A DNA stretch of 37,431 nt, taken from contig JAHQWH010000088.1 of the NCBI GenBank assembly GCA_029856105.1, forward strand, positions 1 through 37,431. Direction: 5' to 3'. Below, one piece after another: positions 14,894 to 22,359 of this stretch. The stretch comes from Promethearchaeia archaeon (GTDB taxonomy: Archaea > Asgardarchaeota > Lokiarchaeia > Sigyniarchaeales > SOKP01). How positions within the stretch are numbered: position 1 is the stretch's first letter; the number at the start of each line of letters is the position of its first letter. Below the pieces are notes generated by a model. The model was not told where the DNA came from and ran no database searches. It was given only the letters and a program-made list of their open reading frames with translations. The translations under genes were made by a program, and so were the position numbers.

Positions 14894-15157
14894 ATGTTAA
14901 ACTTTTTGGATATTTCTGACTTCAATTTATTTTATTTAATTCTAATCCTTATTTTAGTTGGACTTAATATAGTTTTTTTCATATCTCAGAAAAGAGAAAA
15001 GTCAGCTATTAACCTAAAAATTCTCATCATTATTCTATTGGTAATTACAATAATTATTTTCGTTTCGACTTCGTTAAATTATCTTACTTCTACGGATGAA
15101 TCAATAAAATCCTCAGAAAATGTACTTTTTAACAATATATTTCTATTTTTCTTTTAA
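14894..15157 (+). CDS. Small two-helix membrane protein, 87 aa
   Basis: Two hydrophobic helices (about 11-31 and 43-64) are separated by a short basic loop (SQKREKSAIN), followed by a polar segment ending in FLFFF. The last codons and stop lie within relic copy 2, so the original 3' end may have been replaced when that sequence arrived. There is no Shine-Dalgarno site. Function unknown; it may be a broken gene. Confidence 0.45.
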   Translation: MLNFLDISDFNLFYLILILILVGLNIVFFISQKREKSAINLKILIIILLVITIIIFVSTSLNYLTSTDESIKSSENVLFNNIFLFFF

Positions 15158-15214
15158 TATTTTAGCGATATTTTGAGTGAGCTCACATCCAACAATATCA
15201 ATTCCGTTAACGAG
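15143..15214 (-). pseudogene. Dispersed C-terminal gene relic, copy 2
   Basis: The minus strand reads LVNGIDIVGCELTQNIAKIL then KEK and a stop, matching copy 1 residue for residue except conservative changes. Upstream of the NGID block the frame stays open but differs from copy 1. It overlaps the end of the 87-residue membrane gene. Confidence 0.6.
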
Positions 15215-15395
15215 TATAGTTAAATAATATTTGGGCCTCAAAACTGTTAAGATCAGTTTGAAAAATTTTTATAATTTTAATAATCTATTCGTTTTTAAGT
15301 TCTACCTCTTTTTTTTAGTTGTTCCATTTTTTTCTTTAATCTGTGATTTTCAGACGATCACAATTTATTTATAAAACAATGAAGGAGTAAGATTT

Positions 15396-16925
15396 ATGAA
15401 GATAAGTATATTAAACGATGTATTAGGGCCAATTCTGCATGGACCTAGTAGTTCACATACCGCTGCTTCCTATAGTATTGGTCGGTTGACCCATATGTTA
15501 TGTAAGAACGAAATAAAGGAAATTCATATTACATTTGATTCAAAGGGTTCTTTTGATAAGACATATAAATCTCAAAATGGAGATGTTGCGTTCTTATCGG
15601 GGATACTTAATTTAGGTGTTGATGTTCCTGACTTTTTTAATTCTAAAAATGTAGCCAGTGAAGAAGGAATTAGAAGTATCTTCGATTCTAAAGATATTCC
15701 TGAAGCAGATCATCCAAACTATATGTCAATTAATATTCCTGCTAAGAAATTAACAATAGTAGCGAAATCCATAGGAGGAGGCATGATTCTGATAGAAAAG
15801 ATTAATAGGTGGAAAGTTAAGCTTAAAGGAAATAATTATAATATATTAATCGAATTTCTTACAAATTCCAAGGAAGAACTACTGAATTTAATTCAATCAT
15901 TTTCTAATTCTCCAGAAAAAATACATATCCAAGATGATGAGAGGTATTCTTTTATTCAACTAAAGAATCCAAATAAGTTTAAAGATGAATTTGTTAATAA
16001 ATTAAAATCTCTAGATTATATTTCTAATATCTGGACTACTCAACCTATACTTCTTCCGATTCATGGGACTCCGTTGTTTAAAAATAGCTTTGAGATGCTA
16101 AAGCTTGCAGTTGAGAATAAGTATTCTCTCGGAGAGATTGGGCTTATGTACGAAACAGATTTATTGAACGTAGATGAAAAATCCATTTTAGAAGAAATGG
16201 AAAAAAGGATTTTAGTAATGTTTTCTTCTATTGAAAAGGGTTTGGAAAAGAAAAATTCGTGTATGAAATTATTGGAGCATTCTGCAAGTAATATCCAAAA
16301 AAAAGAGAATCTGCTTTTCAGTTCTGGAATTAATTTAAGAAGTTCTTATAGGGCTATGGCAGCTATGGATACAGCTTCTTCAGGGGGACTGATCTGTGCG
16401 GCCCCTACAGGCGCTTCTTGTGGTGTTATTGCTTCTGTTCTTTATACACTCCATTACGATTGTAATATTAATATGAAAAAGATTATTAAATGTGCACTTG
16501 CAGCAGGAGTGATTGGTTTAATAAACGGCATGAATTCAACTTTTGCTGCTGAAATAGCGGGATGTCAAGTTGAGATAGGAATGGCTGGAGCAATGGCAGC
16601 GGCAGCAGTGATCGAAGCTGCTAATGGTAGTCCTACAGCAGCCACAGAAGCGGCAGCGATTGCATTGCAAAACACAATGGGATCTGTATGCGATCTTGTT
16701 GCGGGATTCTGTGAAATCCCTTGTCACACTAGAAACGCAGTGGCAGCGTCAAATGCGTTTATTTGTGCTGATCTTATTATAGGTGGTTATAATAATCCAA
16801 TAAATCTTGATGATTCAATCCAAGCATCGTTTGAGAGCGGTAAGATGTTACCCTCTCAATTACGTTGTACTTCATTAGGAGGAATCGCGATCACAGAATC
16901 AGCAAAAAAATTGGGGAGAAAATAA
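15396..16925 (+). CDS. sdaA: L-serine dehydratase, Fe-S dependent, fused beta-alpha chain
   Basis: A 509-residue cytosolic enzyme deaminating L-serine to pyruvate and ammonia. The beta-type domain opens with LGPILHGPSSSHTAASYSIG. From about residue 290 the alpha-type catalytic domain follows: MDTASSGGLICAAPTGASCG, GLINGMNSTFAAEIAGCQVE, IGMAGAMAAAAV, and FCEIPCHTRNAVAASNAF. Conserved cysteines in GCQVE and in FCEIPC fit the ligands of the oxygen-sensitive [4Fe-4S] cluster, pointing to an anaerobic lifestyle. Length and domain order match single-chain bacterial SdaA. GGAG ten bases before the ATG fixes the start. It is monocistronic, with a relic after its stop. Confidence 0.95.
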   Translation: MKISILNDVLGPILHGPSSSHTAASYSIGRLTHMLCKNEIKEIHITFDSKGSFDKTYKSQNGDVAFLSGILNLGVDVPDFFNSKNVASEEGIRSIFDSKDIPEADHPNYMSINIPAKKLTIVAKSIGGGMILIEKINRWKVKLKGNNYNILIEFLTNSKEELLNLIQSFSNSPEKIHIQDDERYSFIQLKNPNKFKDEFVNKLKSLDYISNIWTTQPILLPIHGTPLFKNSFEMLKLAVENKYSLGEIGLMYETDLLNVDEKSILEEMEKRILVMFSSIEKGLEKKNSCMKLLEHSASNIQKKENLLFSSGINLRSSYRAMAAMDTASSGGLICAAPTGASCGVIASVLYTLHYDCNINMKKIIKCALAAGVIGLINGMNSTFAAEIAGCQVEIGMAGAMAAAAVIEAANGSPTAATEAAAIALQNTMGSVCDLVAGFCEIPCHTRNAVAASNAFICADLIIGGYNNPINLDDSIQASFESGKMLPSQLRCTSLGGIAITESAKKLGRK

Positions 16926-17055
16926 TCAATTTTTCATTACATTAAATTGTGTGCGATCTCGTGAAAAAAACTTTCAATGTTAAGTCCTGTTAGCGCTTCG
17001 GTTCAAAGTTTTTTAATAAATATTCTGCATTTTTTCTATGGTTTAGTTTTTCTTT

Positions 17056-17145
17056 CTATTTTTCATTTAATTTTTTCTTGATATTTTGAGATAGTCCACA
17101 GCCGACTATATCAATTCCGTTTAAGTTCTTCTTTAATATCTTCTT
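17056..17145 (-). pseudogene. Dispersed C-terminal gene relic, copy 3
   Basis: The minus strand reads NGIDIVGCGLSQNIKKKLNE then K and a stop. Just upstream, DIKEEL is readable only in another frame because 11 bases present in copy 1 (the WAIN codons) are deleted, showing the sequence is not under coding constraint. It is part of the larger duplicated block. Confidence 0.6.
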
Positions 17146-17262
17146 ACTTCTTTTTGAACTGAAAAATTTGACAAAATAGTAAGATTTAAATTATTATCAA
17201 GCTTAATTATCAATGCAAAATCTAATAATTAATCAAATTAAAATTACTCAAATGTGAGAATT

Positions 17263-17589
17263 ATGGTTATGGTTGTATCTACATCTTGGTTTCCAACAAG
17301 TAAATCCGCTGAAGTAGGGAAAAAATATCTTGAAGTCTTGAAACAATTTCCTCGGGATAAAACAATTTCAAAAGTTATTGTACCCGTAGGCGTAAGAACA
17401 ACATCAGATGGAATGAAATCCTTTTCGATTTTTGAAGTAAAAGAAGGGAAATTAAAGGAATTCATGAACATAGCTTACAAGCAAATACTCATTTACTCTG
17501 AAATTGAGGGATATCAAACTGAAATGGAATTTTACATGTCAGGAGTAGAGGCATTACCACTTGTAGGACTTGAAATGCCTGAATTATAG
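17263..17589 (+). CDS. Small ferredoxin-fold-like protein, paralogue A
   Basis: About 108 residues, starting VMVVSTSWFPTSKSAEVGKK, with ISKVIVPVGVRTTSDGMKSF, FEVKEGKLKEFMNIAYKQ and a C-terminus SGVEALPLVGLEMPEL. The strand-helix-strand pattern with a conserved VGKKYLEVLKQFP helix suggests a dimeric alpha/beta-barrel (Dabb-like, ferredoxin-like) fold; I know no function. ATG 17263 aligns with the start of the paralogue at 20102; a GTG at 17254 and an ATG at 17269 are alternatives. The two copies differ at few residues, so duplication was recent. A T-rich terminator follows. Confidence 0.75.
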   Translation: MVMVVSTSWFPTSKSAEVGKKYLEVLKQFPRDKTISKVIVPVGVRTTSDGMKSFSIFEVKEGKLKEFMNIAYKQILIYSEIEGYQTEMEFYMSGVEALPLVGLEMPEL

Positions 17590-17605
17590 ATCAAAAATAA
17601 TTAAA

Positions 17606-17629
17606 TTTTTTTTATCTTTTTTTTTTTTT
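17606..17629 (+). terminator. Oligo-T terminator
   Basis: Runs of eight and thirteen T follow the small gene by 17 bases. The next gene is on the opposite strand. Confidence 0.45.
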
Positions 17630-17776
17630 AATTTTTTACTGATATTTAATTGATTATTCAATATGGGGTTTTTCAAAGCAAGCACCTAACAGAATCAGCT
17701 ATTTTATATTGACTACGACTTACTATGCCTTTTTCCTTTCTTTACCTAAAAATCTAAGTCTTTTCATTATTTTTAA

Positions 17777-18400
17777 TTAATCTTTTGAAAGAGCAAGAAT
17801 GATCTTATTTAGTAATTGGAGGAAATATTCATCAGACTCAAAAGTATACTCATCATAAATATGGCGATGGATTAATGTATCAACAATCCTATGAATATGT
17901 TTTTCCTTTCCCTCAAACTTAAGATCTTCTTGAGGGAACTTTTCTAAAAGAGTTTTAATAGGCTTAAAAAAAAGGTTCGTCTCGATCTGACGAGCTTCTT
18001 TGGATCTGATATCATTTTTTAATTTATCATAAAAGCTAATGTTAGAAAGAACTTCGCTTTCCATCGCAGCTAAGAATAGGCGATTTTTTCTATGATTCTC
18101 AATTAATGCTAATAAATATGTGTTTAACCCATCTGAAAAGTTATTAATTTCCTTGTCAGCGAAAAAATTTTGAGAGTTCAAATCTTCTGAAAATTCAATG
18201 GTTGATTTTACTATTATTTCTTTCAGAAGATCTATCTTCCCCTTCTTAAAATGATGATACAAGGTTCCAACACTAACGTTAGCTAGATAAGTTATATCAC
18301 GGATATTTGTATTGCTATACCCTTTCTCTAATATCAATTTTTTAGCGATTTCCAGAATTTTATCTTTAGCAGACTTTTTACTCATATCTTTAATATACAT
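17777..18400 (-). CDS. TetR/AcrR-family transcriptional repressor
   Basis: A 207-residue regulator. The N-terminal HTH is canonical: AKDKILEIAKKLILEKGYSN then TNIRDITYLANVSVGTLYHH with the F/K-rich end of helix 3. The C-terminal ligand-binding domain is all-helical and unassigned. It is divergent from the alpha/beta hydrolase gene 132 bases away. The gap holds two related palindromes, so autoregulation and repression of the hydrolase gene are likely. The inducer is unknown. Confidence 0.92.
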   Translation of the reverse strand: MYIKDMSKKSAKDKILEIAKKLILEKGYSNTNIRDITYLANVSVGTLYHHFKKGKIDLLKEIIVKSTIEFSEDLNSQNFFADKEINNFSDGLNTYLLALIENHRKNRLFLAAMESEVLSNISFYDKLKNDIRSKEARQIETNLFFKPIKTLLEKFPQEDLKFEGKEKHIHRIVDTLIHRHIYDEYTFESDEYFLQLLNKIILALSKD

Positions 18401-18421
18401 ATAATAAAATAAAAAACTTTC

Positions 18422-18438
18422 GAATTCGATTCGGTTTC
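18422..18438. promoter_or_regulatory. Operator-like palindrome O1
   Basis: GAATTCGATTCGGTTTC is an imperfect 17-base palindrome centred on 18430, with two mismatched pairs. It agrees with the core of O2 at 14 of 17 positions. It lies just upstream of the TetR start and before the hydrolase TATA box. Confidence 0.6.
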
Positions 18439-18444
18439 GATATC

Positions 18445-18452
18445 TTTAAATA
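18445..18452 (+). promoter_or_regulatory. TATA-like box of the hydrolase gene
   Basis: TTTAAATA, positioned between the two palindromes, predicts a transcript start near 18475-18480, next to O2. Confidence 0.45.
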
Positions 18453-18479
18453 TTATTATGAATATTTTTATCATAATAA

Positions 18480-18502
18480 CTAGAAAGCGAATCGGTTTCT
18501 AG
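18480..18502. promoter_or_regulatory. Operator-like palindrome O2
   Basis: A 23-base inverted repeat with perfect outer arms CTAGAAA and TTTCTAG around the core GCGAATCGG, with only one mismatched pair about the centre at 18491. Its position at the predicted transcript start fits simple repression. O1 and O2 centres are 61 bases apart. Confidence 0.7.
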
Positions 18503-18532
18503 TATAATCATTAGAAAAAGAGGTTAAAATAA

Positions 18533-19813
18533 ATGGCAAAACAAAAAAAGAACCAAAAAAATGAAAGAAGATCCCCTGATGCAGGTTTTAAAATCTTTAA
18601 AGACCCAGAAATGGATTGGACTTTTGCCCGTACACTCCAATACATCTATGAAAACGCAGCAGAAGTTGGAGAATGTCTCCGTGTAGCCCGTAGAATTAAT
18701 GAAAAGAATAGAGAGAGCTGGATCGAAGAATGGGCTAATCTTGCCTTAAAAAAAGAAATTAAGGCCATAGAATCCCTTACTAAAGGACACAGAATTAGTG
18801 CAAGAGAATTATTTTTATGTGCTTCGAATTACTACAGAACCGCTGAATATGCAACACCACCTTCACACCCACGCTTTCATGAACTTTGGGAGAAAAGTGT
18901 TGAGTGTTTTCATAAGGCTTGCCCATTATTTAGTCCCCCAATTCAGATAGTTGAGATATCATTTAATAATTTTAAATTACCAGGGTATTTCTGGAGCCCA
19001 GATACAACTAATACTCATCATCCCACTCTAATTGCCGCAGGTGGAAACGATACTTCACTAGAAGAAGTTTTTTTCTTATGTGGACCAGCAACAGTAAGGC
19101 GAGGATATAATTTTTTTACATTTGAACATCCTGGTCATCGAGGAGCTGTTCATCTCTATCCTAATTGTACCAGACGACATGATTATGAAATACCTTATAA
19201 AGTAGCGATCGATTTTCTTAAGACATTTAATGGCGTGGATGATAGAATTGCGTTAACGGGATTTAGTTACGGTGGATATGTAGCTACTAGAGTAGCAATT
19301 TATGAAAACCGTATTAAAGCTGTTATTCCAAATACACCTATTATAGATATGGTCAAAATGCAAAAATCTTTTGGAGGTAATTCTCGAAAACGTAATCTTT
19401 TACTTAAAATTCCAGCTTCTTACCTTAATCGACTTATAGAACGAATGCTTAGCAAGATGCCATTACAATATACCCTCGCAAAATATGTTCTATGGGTATT
19501 TGGAATGCATGAACTCTCTTGGACTGAGGTTATTAAGAAGGATATGTATAAAAAGCACAATATTAAAGATCAGATTCATAAAATAAAATGCCCGGCTCTC
19601 GCAATAGTGAGCGATAGTGAAGGAGAAGAACTATTAACTCAAGCAAAAGAGTTCATTAAAGGTATTTCTTCAGATGTCAAAGAAATTTACATTTTTAATT
19701 TAGATAAAGATGGCTCAAATGATCATATTCAACTTGATAACCGAATAAGTGGAAATCAAATAATGTTTGATTGGCTTGATGAAATTTTTGATTACAACGC
19801 TCAATTGATATAG
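18533..19813 (+). CDS. Alpha/beta hydrolase (FrsA / pseudooxynicotine-hydrolase-like)
   Basis: A 426-residue enzyme with a helical N-terminal part (about 1-135) and an alpha/beta-hydrolase core. The nucleophile elbow is LTGFSYGGYVATR with S245; the probable acid is in IVSDSEGEEL and the histidine in SNDHIQLD. GYFWSPDTTN and PTLIAAGGND precede the oxyanion region, and FEHPGHRGAVH is the lid-side loop. The domain order resembles the two-domain hydrolases that cleave C-C or ester bonds (DUF1100/FrsA and 2,6-dihydropseudooxynicotine hydrolase). Substrate unknown. GAGGT nine bases before the ATG sets the start. It is under the divergent TetR regulator, suggesting induction by its substrate. Confidence 0.85.
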   Translation: MAKQKKNQKNERRSPDAGFKIFKDPEMDWTFARTLQYIYENAAEVGECLRVARRINEKNRESWIEEWANLALKKEIKAIESLTKGHRISARELFLCASNYYRTAEYATPPSHPRFHELWEKSVECFHKACPLFSPPIQIVEISFNNFKLPGYFWSPDTTNTHHPTLIAAGGNDTSLEEVFFLCGPATVRRGYNFFTFEHPGHRGAVHLYPNCTRRHDYEIPYKVAIDFLKTFNGVDDRIALTGFSYGGYVATRVAIYENRIKAVIPNTPIIDMVKMQKSFGGNSRKRNLLLKIPASYLNRLIERMLSKMPLQYTLAKYVLWVFGMHELSWTEVIKKDMYKKHNIKDQIHKIKCPALAIVSDSEGEELLTQAKEFIKGISSDVKEIYIFNLDKDGSNDHIQLDNRISGNQIMFDWLDEIFDYNAQLI

Positions 19814-19917
19814 GAGAGTCTGAGAAATTTACAAAATTCAGGATTAGTATAAATTTATTAAATACATTTTTTTCTTTTTTTTCTCTAAAACTAATGAATA
19901 GTATCTAAATTTCCATT

Positions 19918-20000
19918 CTATTTTTCTTTTAATTTTTCTTTTATATTTTGAGAAAGCCCACATCCAACTATATCAATTCCGTTGATTGCCCATTGAACTG
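19918..20000 (-). pseudogene. Dispersed C-terminal gene relic, copy 4
   Basis: The minus strand reads VQWAINGIDIVGCGLSQNIK then EKLKEK and a stop. Unlike copy 3 it retains the WAIN codons, so the two duplicated blocks do not share the deletion, and the deletion in copy 3 came after the duplication. Confidence 0.6.
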
Positions 20001-20101
20001 AATAATTTGACAAAATAGTAAGATTTAAATTATTATCGAGCTTAATTATTAATGTAAAATCTAATTATCAATTAAATTGAAATTACCCAAAGGTGAGAAT
20101 T

Positions 20102-20422
20102 ATGGTTGTAACTACATCTTGGTTTCCAGCAAGTAAAGCCTCTGAAGTAGGGAAAAAATATCTTGAAGTCTTGAAACAATTTCCTCGGGATAAAACAATT
20201 TCAAAAGTTATTGTACCCGTAGGCGTAAGAACAACATCAGATGGAATGAAATCCTTTACGATTTCTGAAATAAAAGAGGGGAAATTAAAGGAATACATGG
20301 ACCTAGCTTACAAGCAAATACTCATTTACTCTGAAATTGAGGGATATAAAGCTGAAATGGAATTTTACATGTCAGGAGTAGAGGCATTACCACTTGTAGG
20401 ACTTAAAATGCCTGAATTATAG
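20102..20422 (+). CDS. Small ferredoxin-fold-like protein, paralogue B
   Basis: About 106 residues, nearly identical to the gene at 17263. Differences are scattered and mild (for example TSKSAEV against ASKASEV, and FMNIAYK against YMDLAYK). A canonical GGTGA site at 20092-20096 lies five bases before ATG 20102, deciding this start over the GTG that overlaps the site itself. Paralogue A has lost the first G of this site (TGTGA), so B may be the better-translated copy. Confidence 0.75.
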   Translation: MVVTTSWFPASKASEVGKKYLEVLKQFPRDKTISKVIVPVGVRTTSDGMKSFTISEIKEGKLKEYMDLAYKQILIYSEIEGYKAEMEFYMSGVEALPLVGLKMPEL

Positions 20423-20543
20423 CTCAAAAATAATTAAAATTTTCTTTTTTTATTCTATAAGTAAATATTGATATTATTGCTTAGATTTTTCAAACCTATA
20501 ATGTTATTATTTCTATATTAATGTATTATAAAGTTGATTTAAA

Positions 20544-21407
20544 TTGAGGATAGATTTCCACTGTCATATTTTTCTTAATGTTAACGCGTTTCAGGCATTC
20601 AAATTATACAATCAAAAGTTTAGCGGCTACGGGTTCTACAAAAGAATTCTTAAAATGCTGGAAGGGATTAAAACTATCAACACAGATAATATTATAAAGA
20701 AGACATTATATCATTTAGAAAGAGTTAAAATAAATAAGGTAGTTATGCTCCCAGTAAGTGAAAAGGAAAACGTGGCTGTAAGTGAGTGGGCACGGAATGC
20801 ACCTGATATCATAATTCCTTTTTTCAATCCCCCAGAGAGGCTGGATGATAGTAAAGGCATAAAAGAGATTATAGAAAAGGCAATTTTAGATGATAATTAT
20901 AAGGGATTTAAAATAATGGTATCCTTTAGAAAAAAGAAATTGAATGACAAAATCTTATATCCGGTTTTAGAAACGGCGCATGAGCATAAATTACCTGTCC
21001 TATTCCATACGGGTTATCCTCCACCTGGAACTCAGAAAAGCGTTCTAACTTTTTCTAATCCTATTGTTATTGATGAGTACGTTAATTCATTTCCGGATGC
21101 TAAAATTATCATAGCGCATATGGGATATCCTTGGGTTGATAATGCTCTTGCTTTAGCGGTTCAATATCCCAATATATATTTAGATATTAGCAATATGACC
21201 TATATGATGCCAAATCGTTTAAAGGACTTTCTGGTATATGCTAAAGAGCTTATTGGATTGGATAAAATATTATTTGGATCGGATGGGTTTGTCCCAGAAA
21301 TGATTGAAATTGCTGTAAATTACTTTAATAACGTCAATTTTCTAACTAAGGAGGAAATTGATAACATTTTAGGGTTGAACGCTCAAAAATTGTTAAAAAT
21401 TGAATAG
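20544..21407 (+). CDS. Amidohydrolase (Amidohydro_2 / ACMSD-like TIM barrel)
   Basis: A 287-residue metal-dependent hydrolase or decarboxylase. Metal ligands and signatures are RIDFHCHIF (HxH at 6 and 8), LPVLFHTGYPPPG, KIIIAHMGYPWVDNA, NIYLDIS, and ILFGSDGFVPE for the catalytic Asp. This set is that of PF04909 proteins such as aminocarboxymuconate-semialdehyde decarboxylase and related hydrolases; the substrate is not predictable. The start is TTG with no Shine-Dalgarno site; a TATA-like stretch near 20515-20530 would make the transcript nearly leaderless. It follows paralogue B by about 120 bases. Confidence 0.88.
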   Translation: MRIDFHCHIFLNVNAFQAFKLYNQKFSGYGFYKRILKMLEGIKTINTDNIIKKTLYHLERVKINKVVMLPVSEKENVAVSEWARNAPDIIIPFFNPPERLDDSKGIKEIIEKAILDDNYKGFKIMVSFRKKKLNDKILYPVLETAHEHKLPVLFHTGYPPPGTQKSVLTFSNPIVIDEYVNSFPDAKIIIAHMGYPWVDNALALAVQYPNIYLDISNMTYMMPNRLKDFLVYAKELIGLDKILFGSDGFVPEMIEIAVNYFNNVNFLTKEEIDNILGLNAQKLLKIE

Positions 21408-21462
21408 AAAAAGACTATGCTGCGTTTTTAATTGATAATAATATAATTTGTTTTTCTTTCTA

Positions 21463-21547
21463 TTATTCTTTTAATTTTTTAGCTATATTTTGAGAGAGTC
21501 CACACCCGATTATATCAATTGCGTTGATTACCCATTTAAGTTGTTAT
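21463..21547 (-). pseudogene. Dispersed C-terminal gene relic, copy 5
   Basis: The minus strand reads QLKWVINAIDIIGCGLSQNI then AKKLKE and a stop. It is 55 bases after the amidohydrolase stop. It has the A-for-G change in NAID and an earlier stop than the other copies. Confidence 0.6.
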
Positions 21548-21568
21548 AAAAATTTATTTTTGTAAAAG

Positions 21569-22237
21569 TCACAATAAAAAACACGGCACACTATTGAACA
21601 TGACTAATAATTCGTATGTTTCTATTGCGAGCGTAAGTATAATGCCCATAATTCCAATAATTTTAATCCAATTTAAATTATTCTTTTCTCCGTATCTTAT
21701 AAAAAAATAATAGCCAATAATAGGGATAAGTATCAAACCCGTAAAAAAATTATACATAAACCAAGTATTCATAGCACAACCTAAATTAATACCCACCATG
21801 TACACTATTCCATAGAAGAACATCAATAAATACGCTGAAATATTATGAATTAAAACCATTATTCCTCCAATTAAAAGAGAATTACCGTAATTAGCTCTGC
21901 TTTTCATTCCATAAAGTGTTAAAGCTATTCCGTGAGTAATTATATAAGGGAAAAAGAAGATTGTAAGATAAACAAAGCCAAGGGTATATAACAAGGGAAG
22001 ATCTGCATTTAGATTAATGTTATTTGCATTATATGTAGGAATAAAAAACGTAACAATTATTAGCCCAAAGTTAAAAAATTGCGAGACTAATAGGAATTTA
22101 GAATATTTAGTTCGACCTTTATCTTTTTGAGCAATAACTAAAAGAGCATAGTTATTAAAGACAAAAGGAATGAGCAACCATAAATAAAGTAAGTGATTGT
22201 TAGAAAACTCCCATATAAATCCAAAATTGAGATCCAA
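21569..22237 (-). CDS. Six-helix integral membrane protein
   Basis: The 222-residue protein has six hydrophobic segments (about 16-36, 46-67, 82-108, 120-146, 155-178, 188-212) joined by short basic loops such as KDKGRTKYSK. No transporter or enzyme signature is seen. It is in the same direction as the regulator gene at 22360-23406, downstream of it by about 120 bases, so the two might share a transcript. Confidence 0.7.
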   Translation of the reverse strand: MDLNFGFIWEFSNNHLLYLWLLIPFVFNNYALLVIAQKDKGRTKYSKFLLVSQFFNFGLIIVTFFIPTYNANNINLNADLPLLYTLGFVYLTIFFFPYIITHGIALTLYGMKSRANYGNSLLIGGIMVLIHNISAYLLMFFYGIVYMVGINLGCAMNTWFMYNFFTGLILIPIIGYYFFIRYGEKNNLNWIKIIGIMGIILTLAIETYELLVMFNSVPCFLL

Positions 22238-22359
22238 CTCATGTTCACCTCATTGTGAAATAAAAATCCATTAAATAATTACTTCTTAACATCTAATTTA
22301 AAGCCATCAATAAAAAAAGTGACACTAAGAGGAGATAAAATGAGAATTCTTATGAAAAT

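Larger units (their letters stand above)
17056..17610 (+). repeat. Large direct duplication, unit A
   Basis: This block (relic copy 3, about 95 bases of leader, the small protein gene and some 20 bases past its stop) is repeated in the same orientation at 19918-20440. The leader part, for example TTTGACAAAATAGTAAGATT, and the gene body are nearly identical. The two units bracket the TetR and hydrolase genes. Confidence 0.8.
19918..20440 (+). repeat. Large direct duplication, unit B
   Basis: Second copy of the block at 17056-17610, in the same orientation, about 2.9 kb away. It is homologous from the relic through the leader (TTTGACAAAATAGTAAGATT) and the gene to CAAAAATAATTAAA after the stop. 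Confidence 0.8.

Noticed and set aside
16536..16727. Minus-strand Cys/His-rich frame inside the serine dehydratase gene
   Set aside because: It is a shadow of the highly conserved Fe-S region of the dehydratase; the Cys-rich look arises from GCA/GCG alanine codons.
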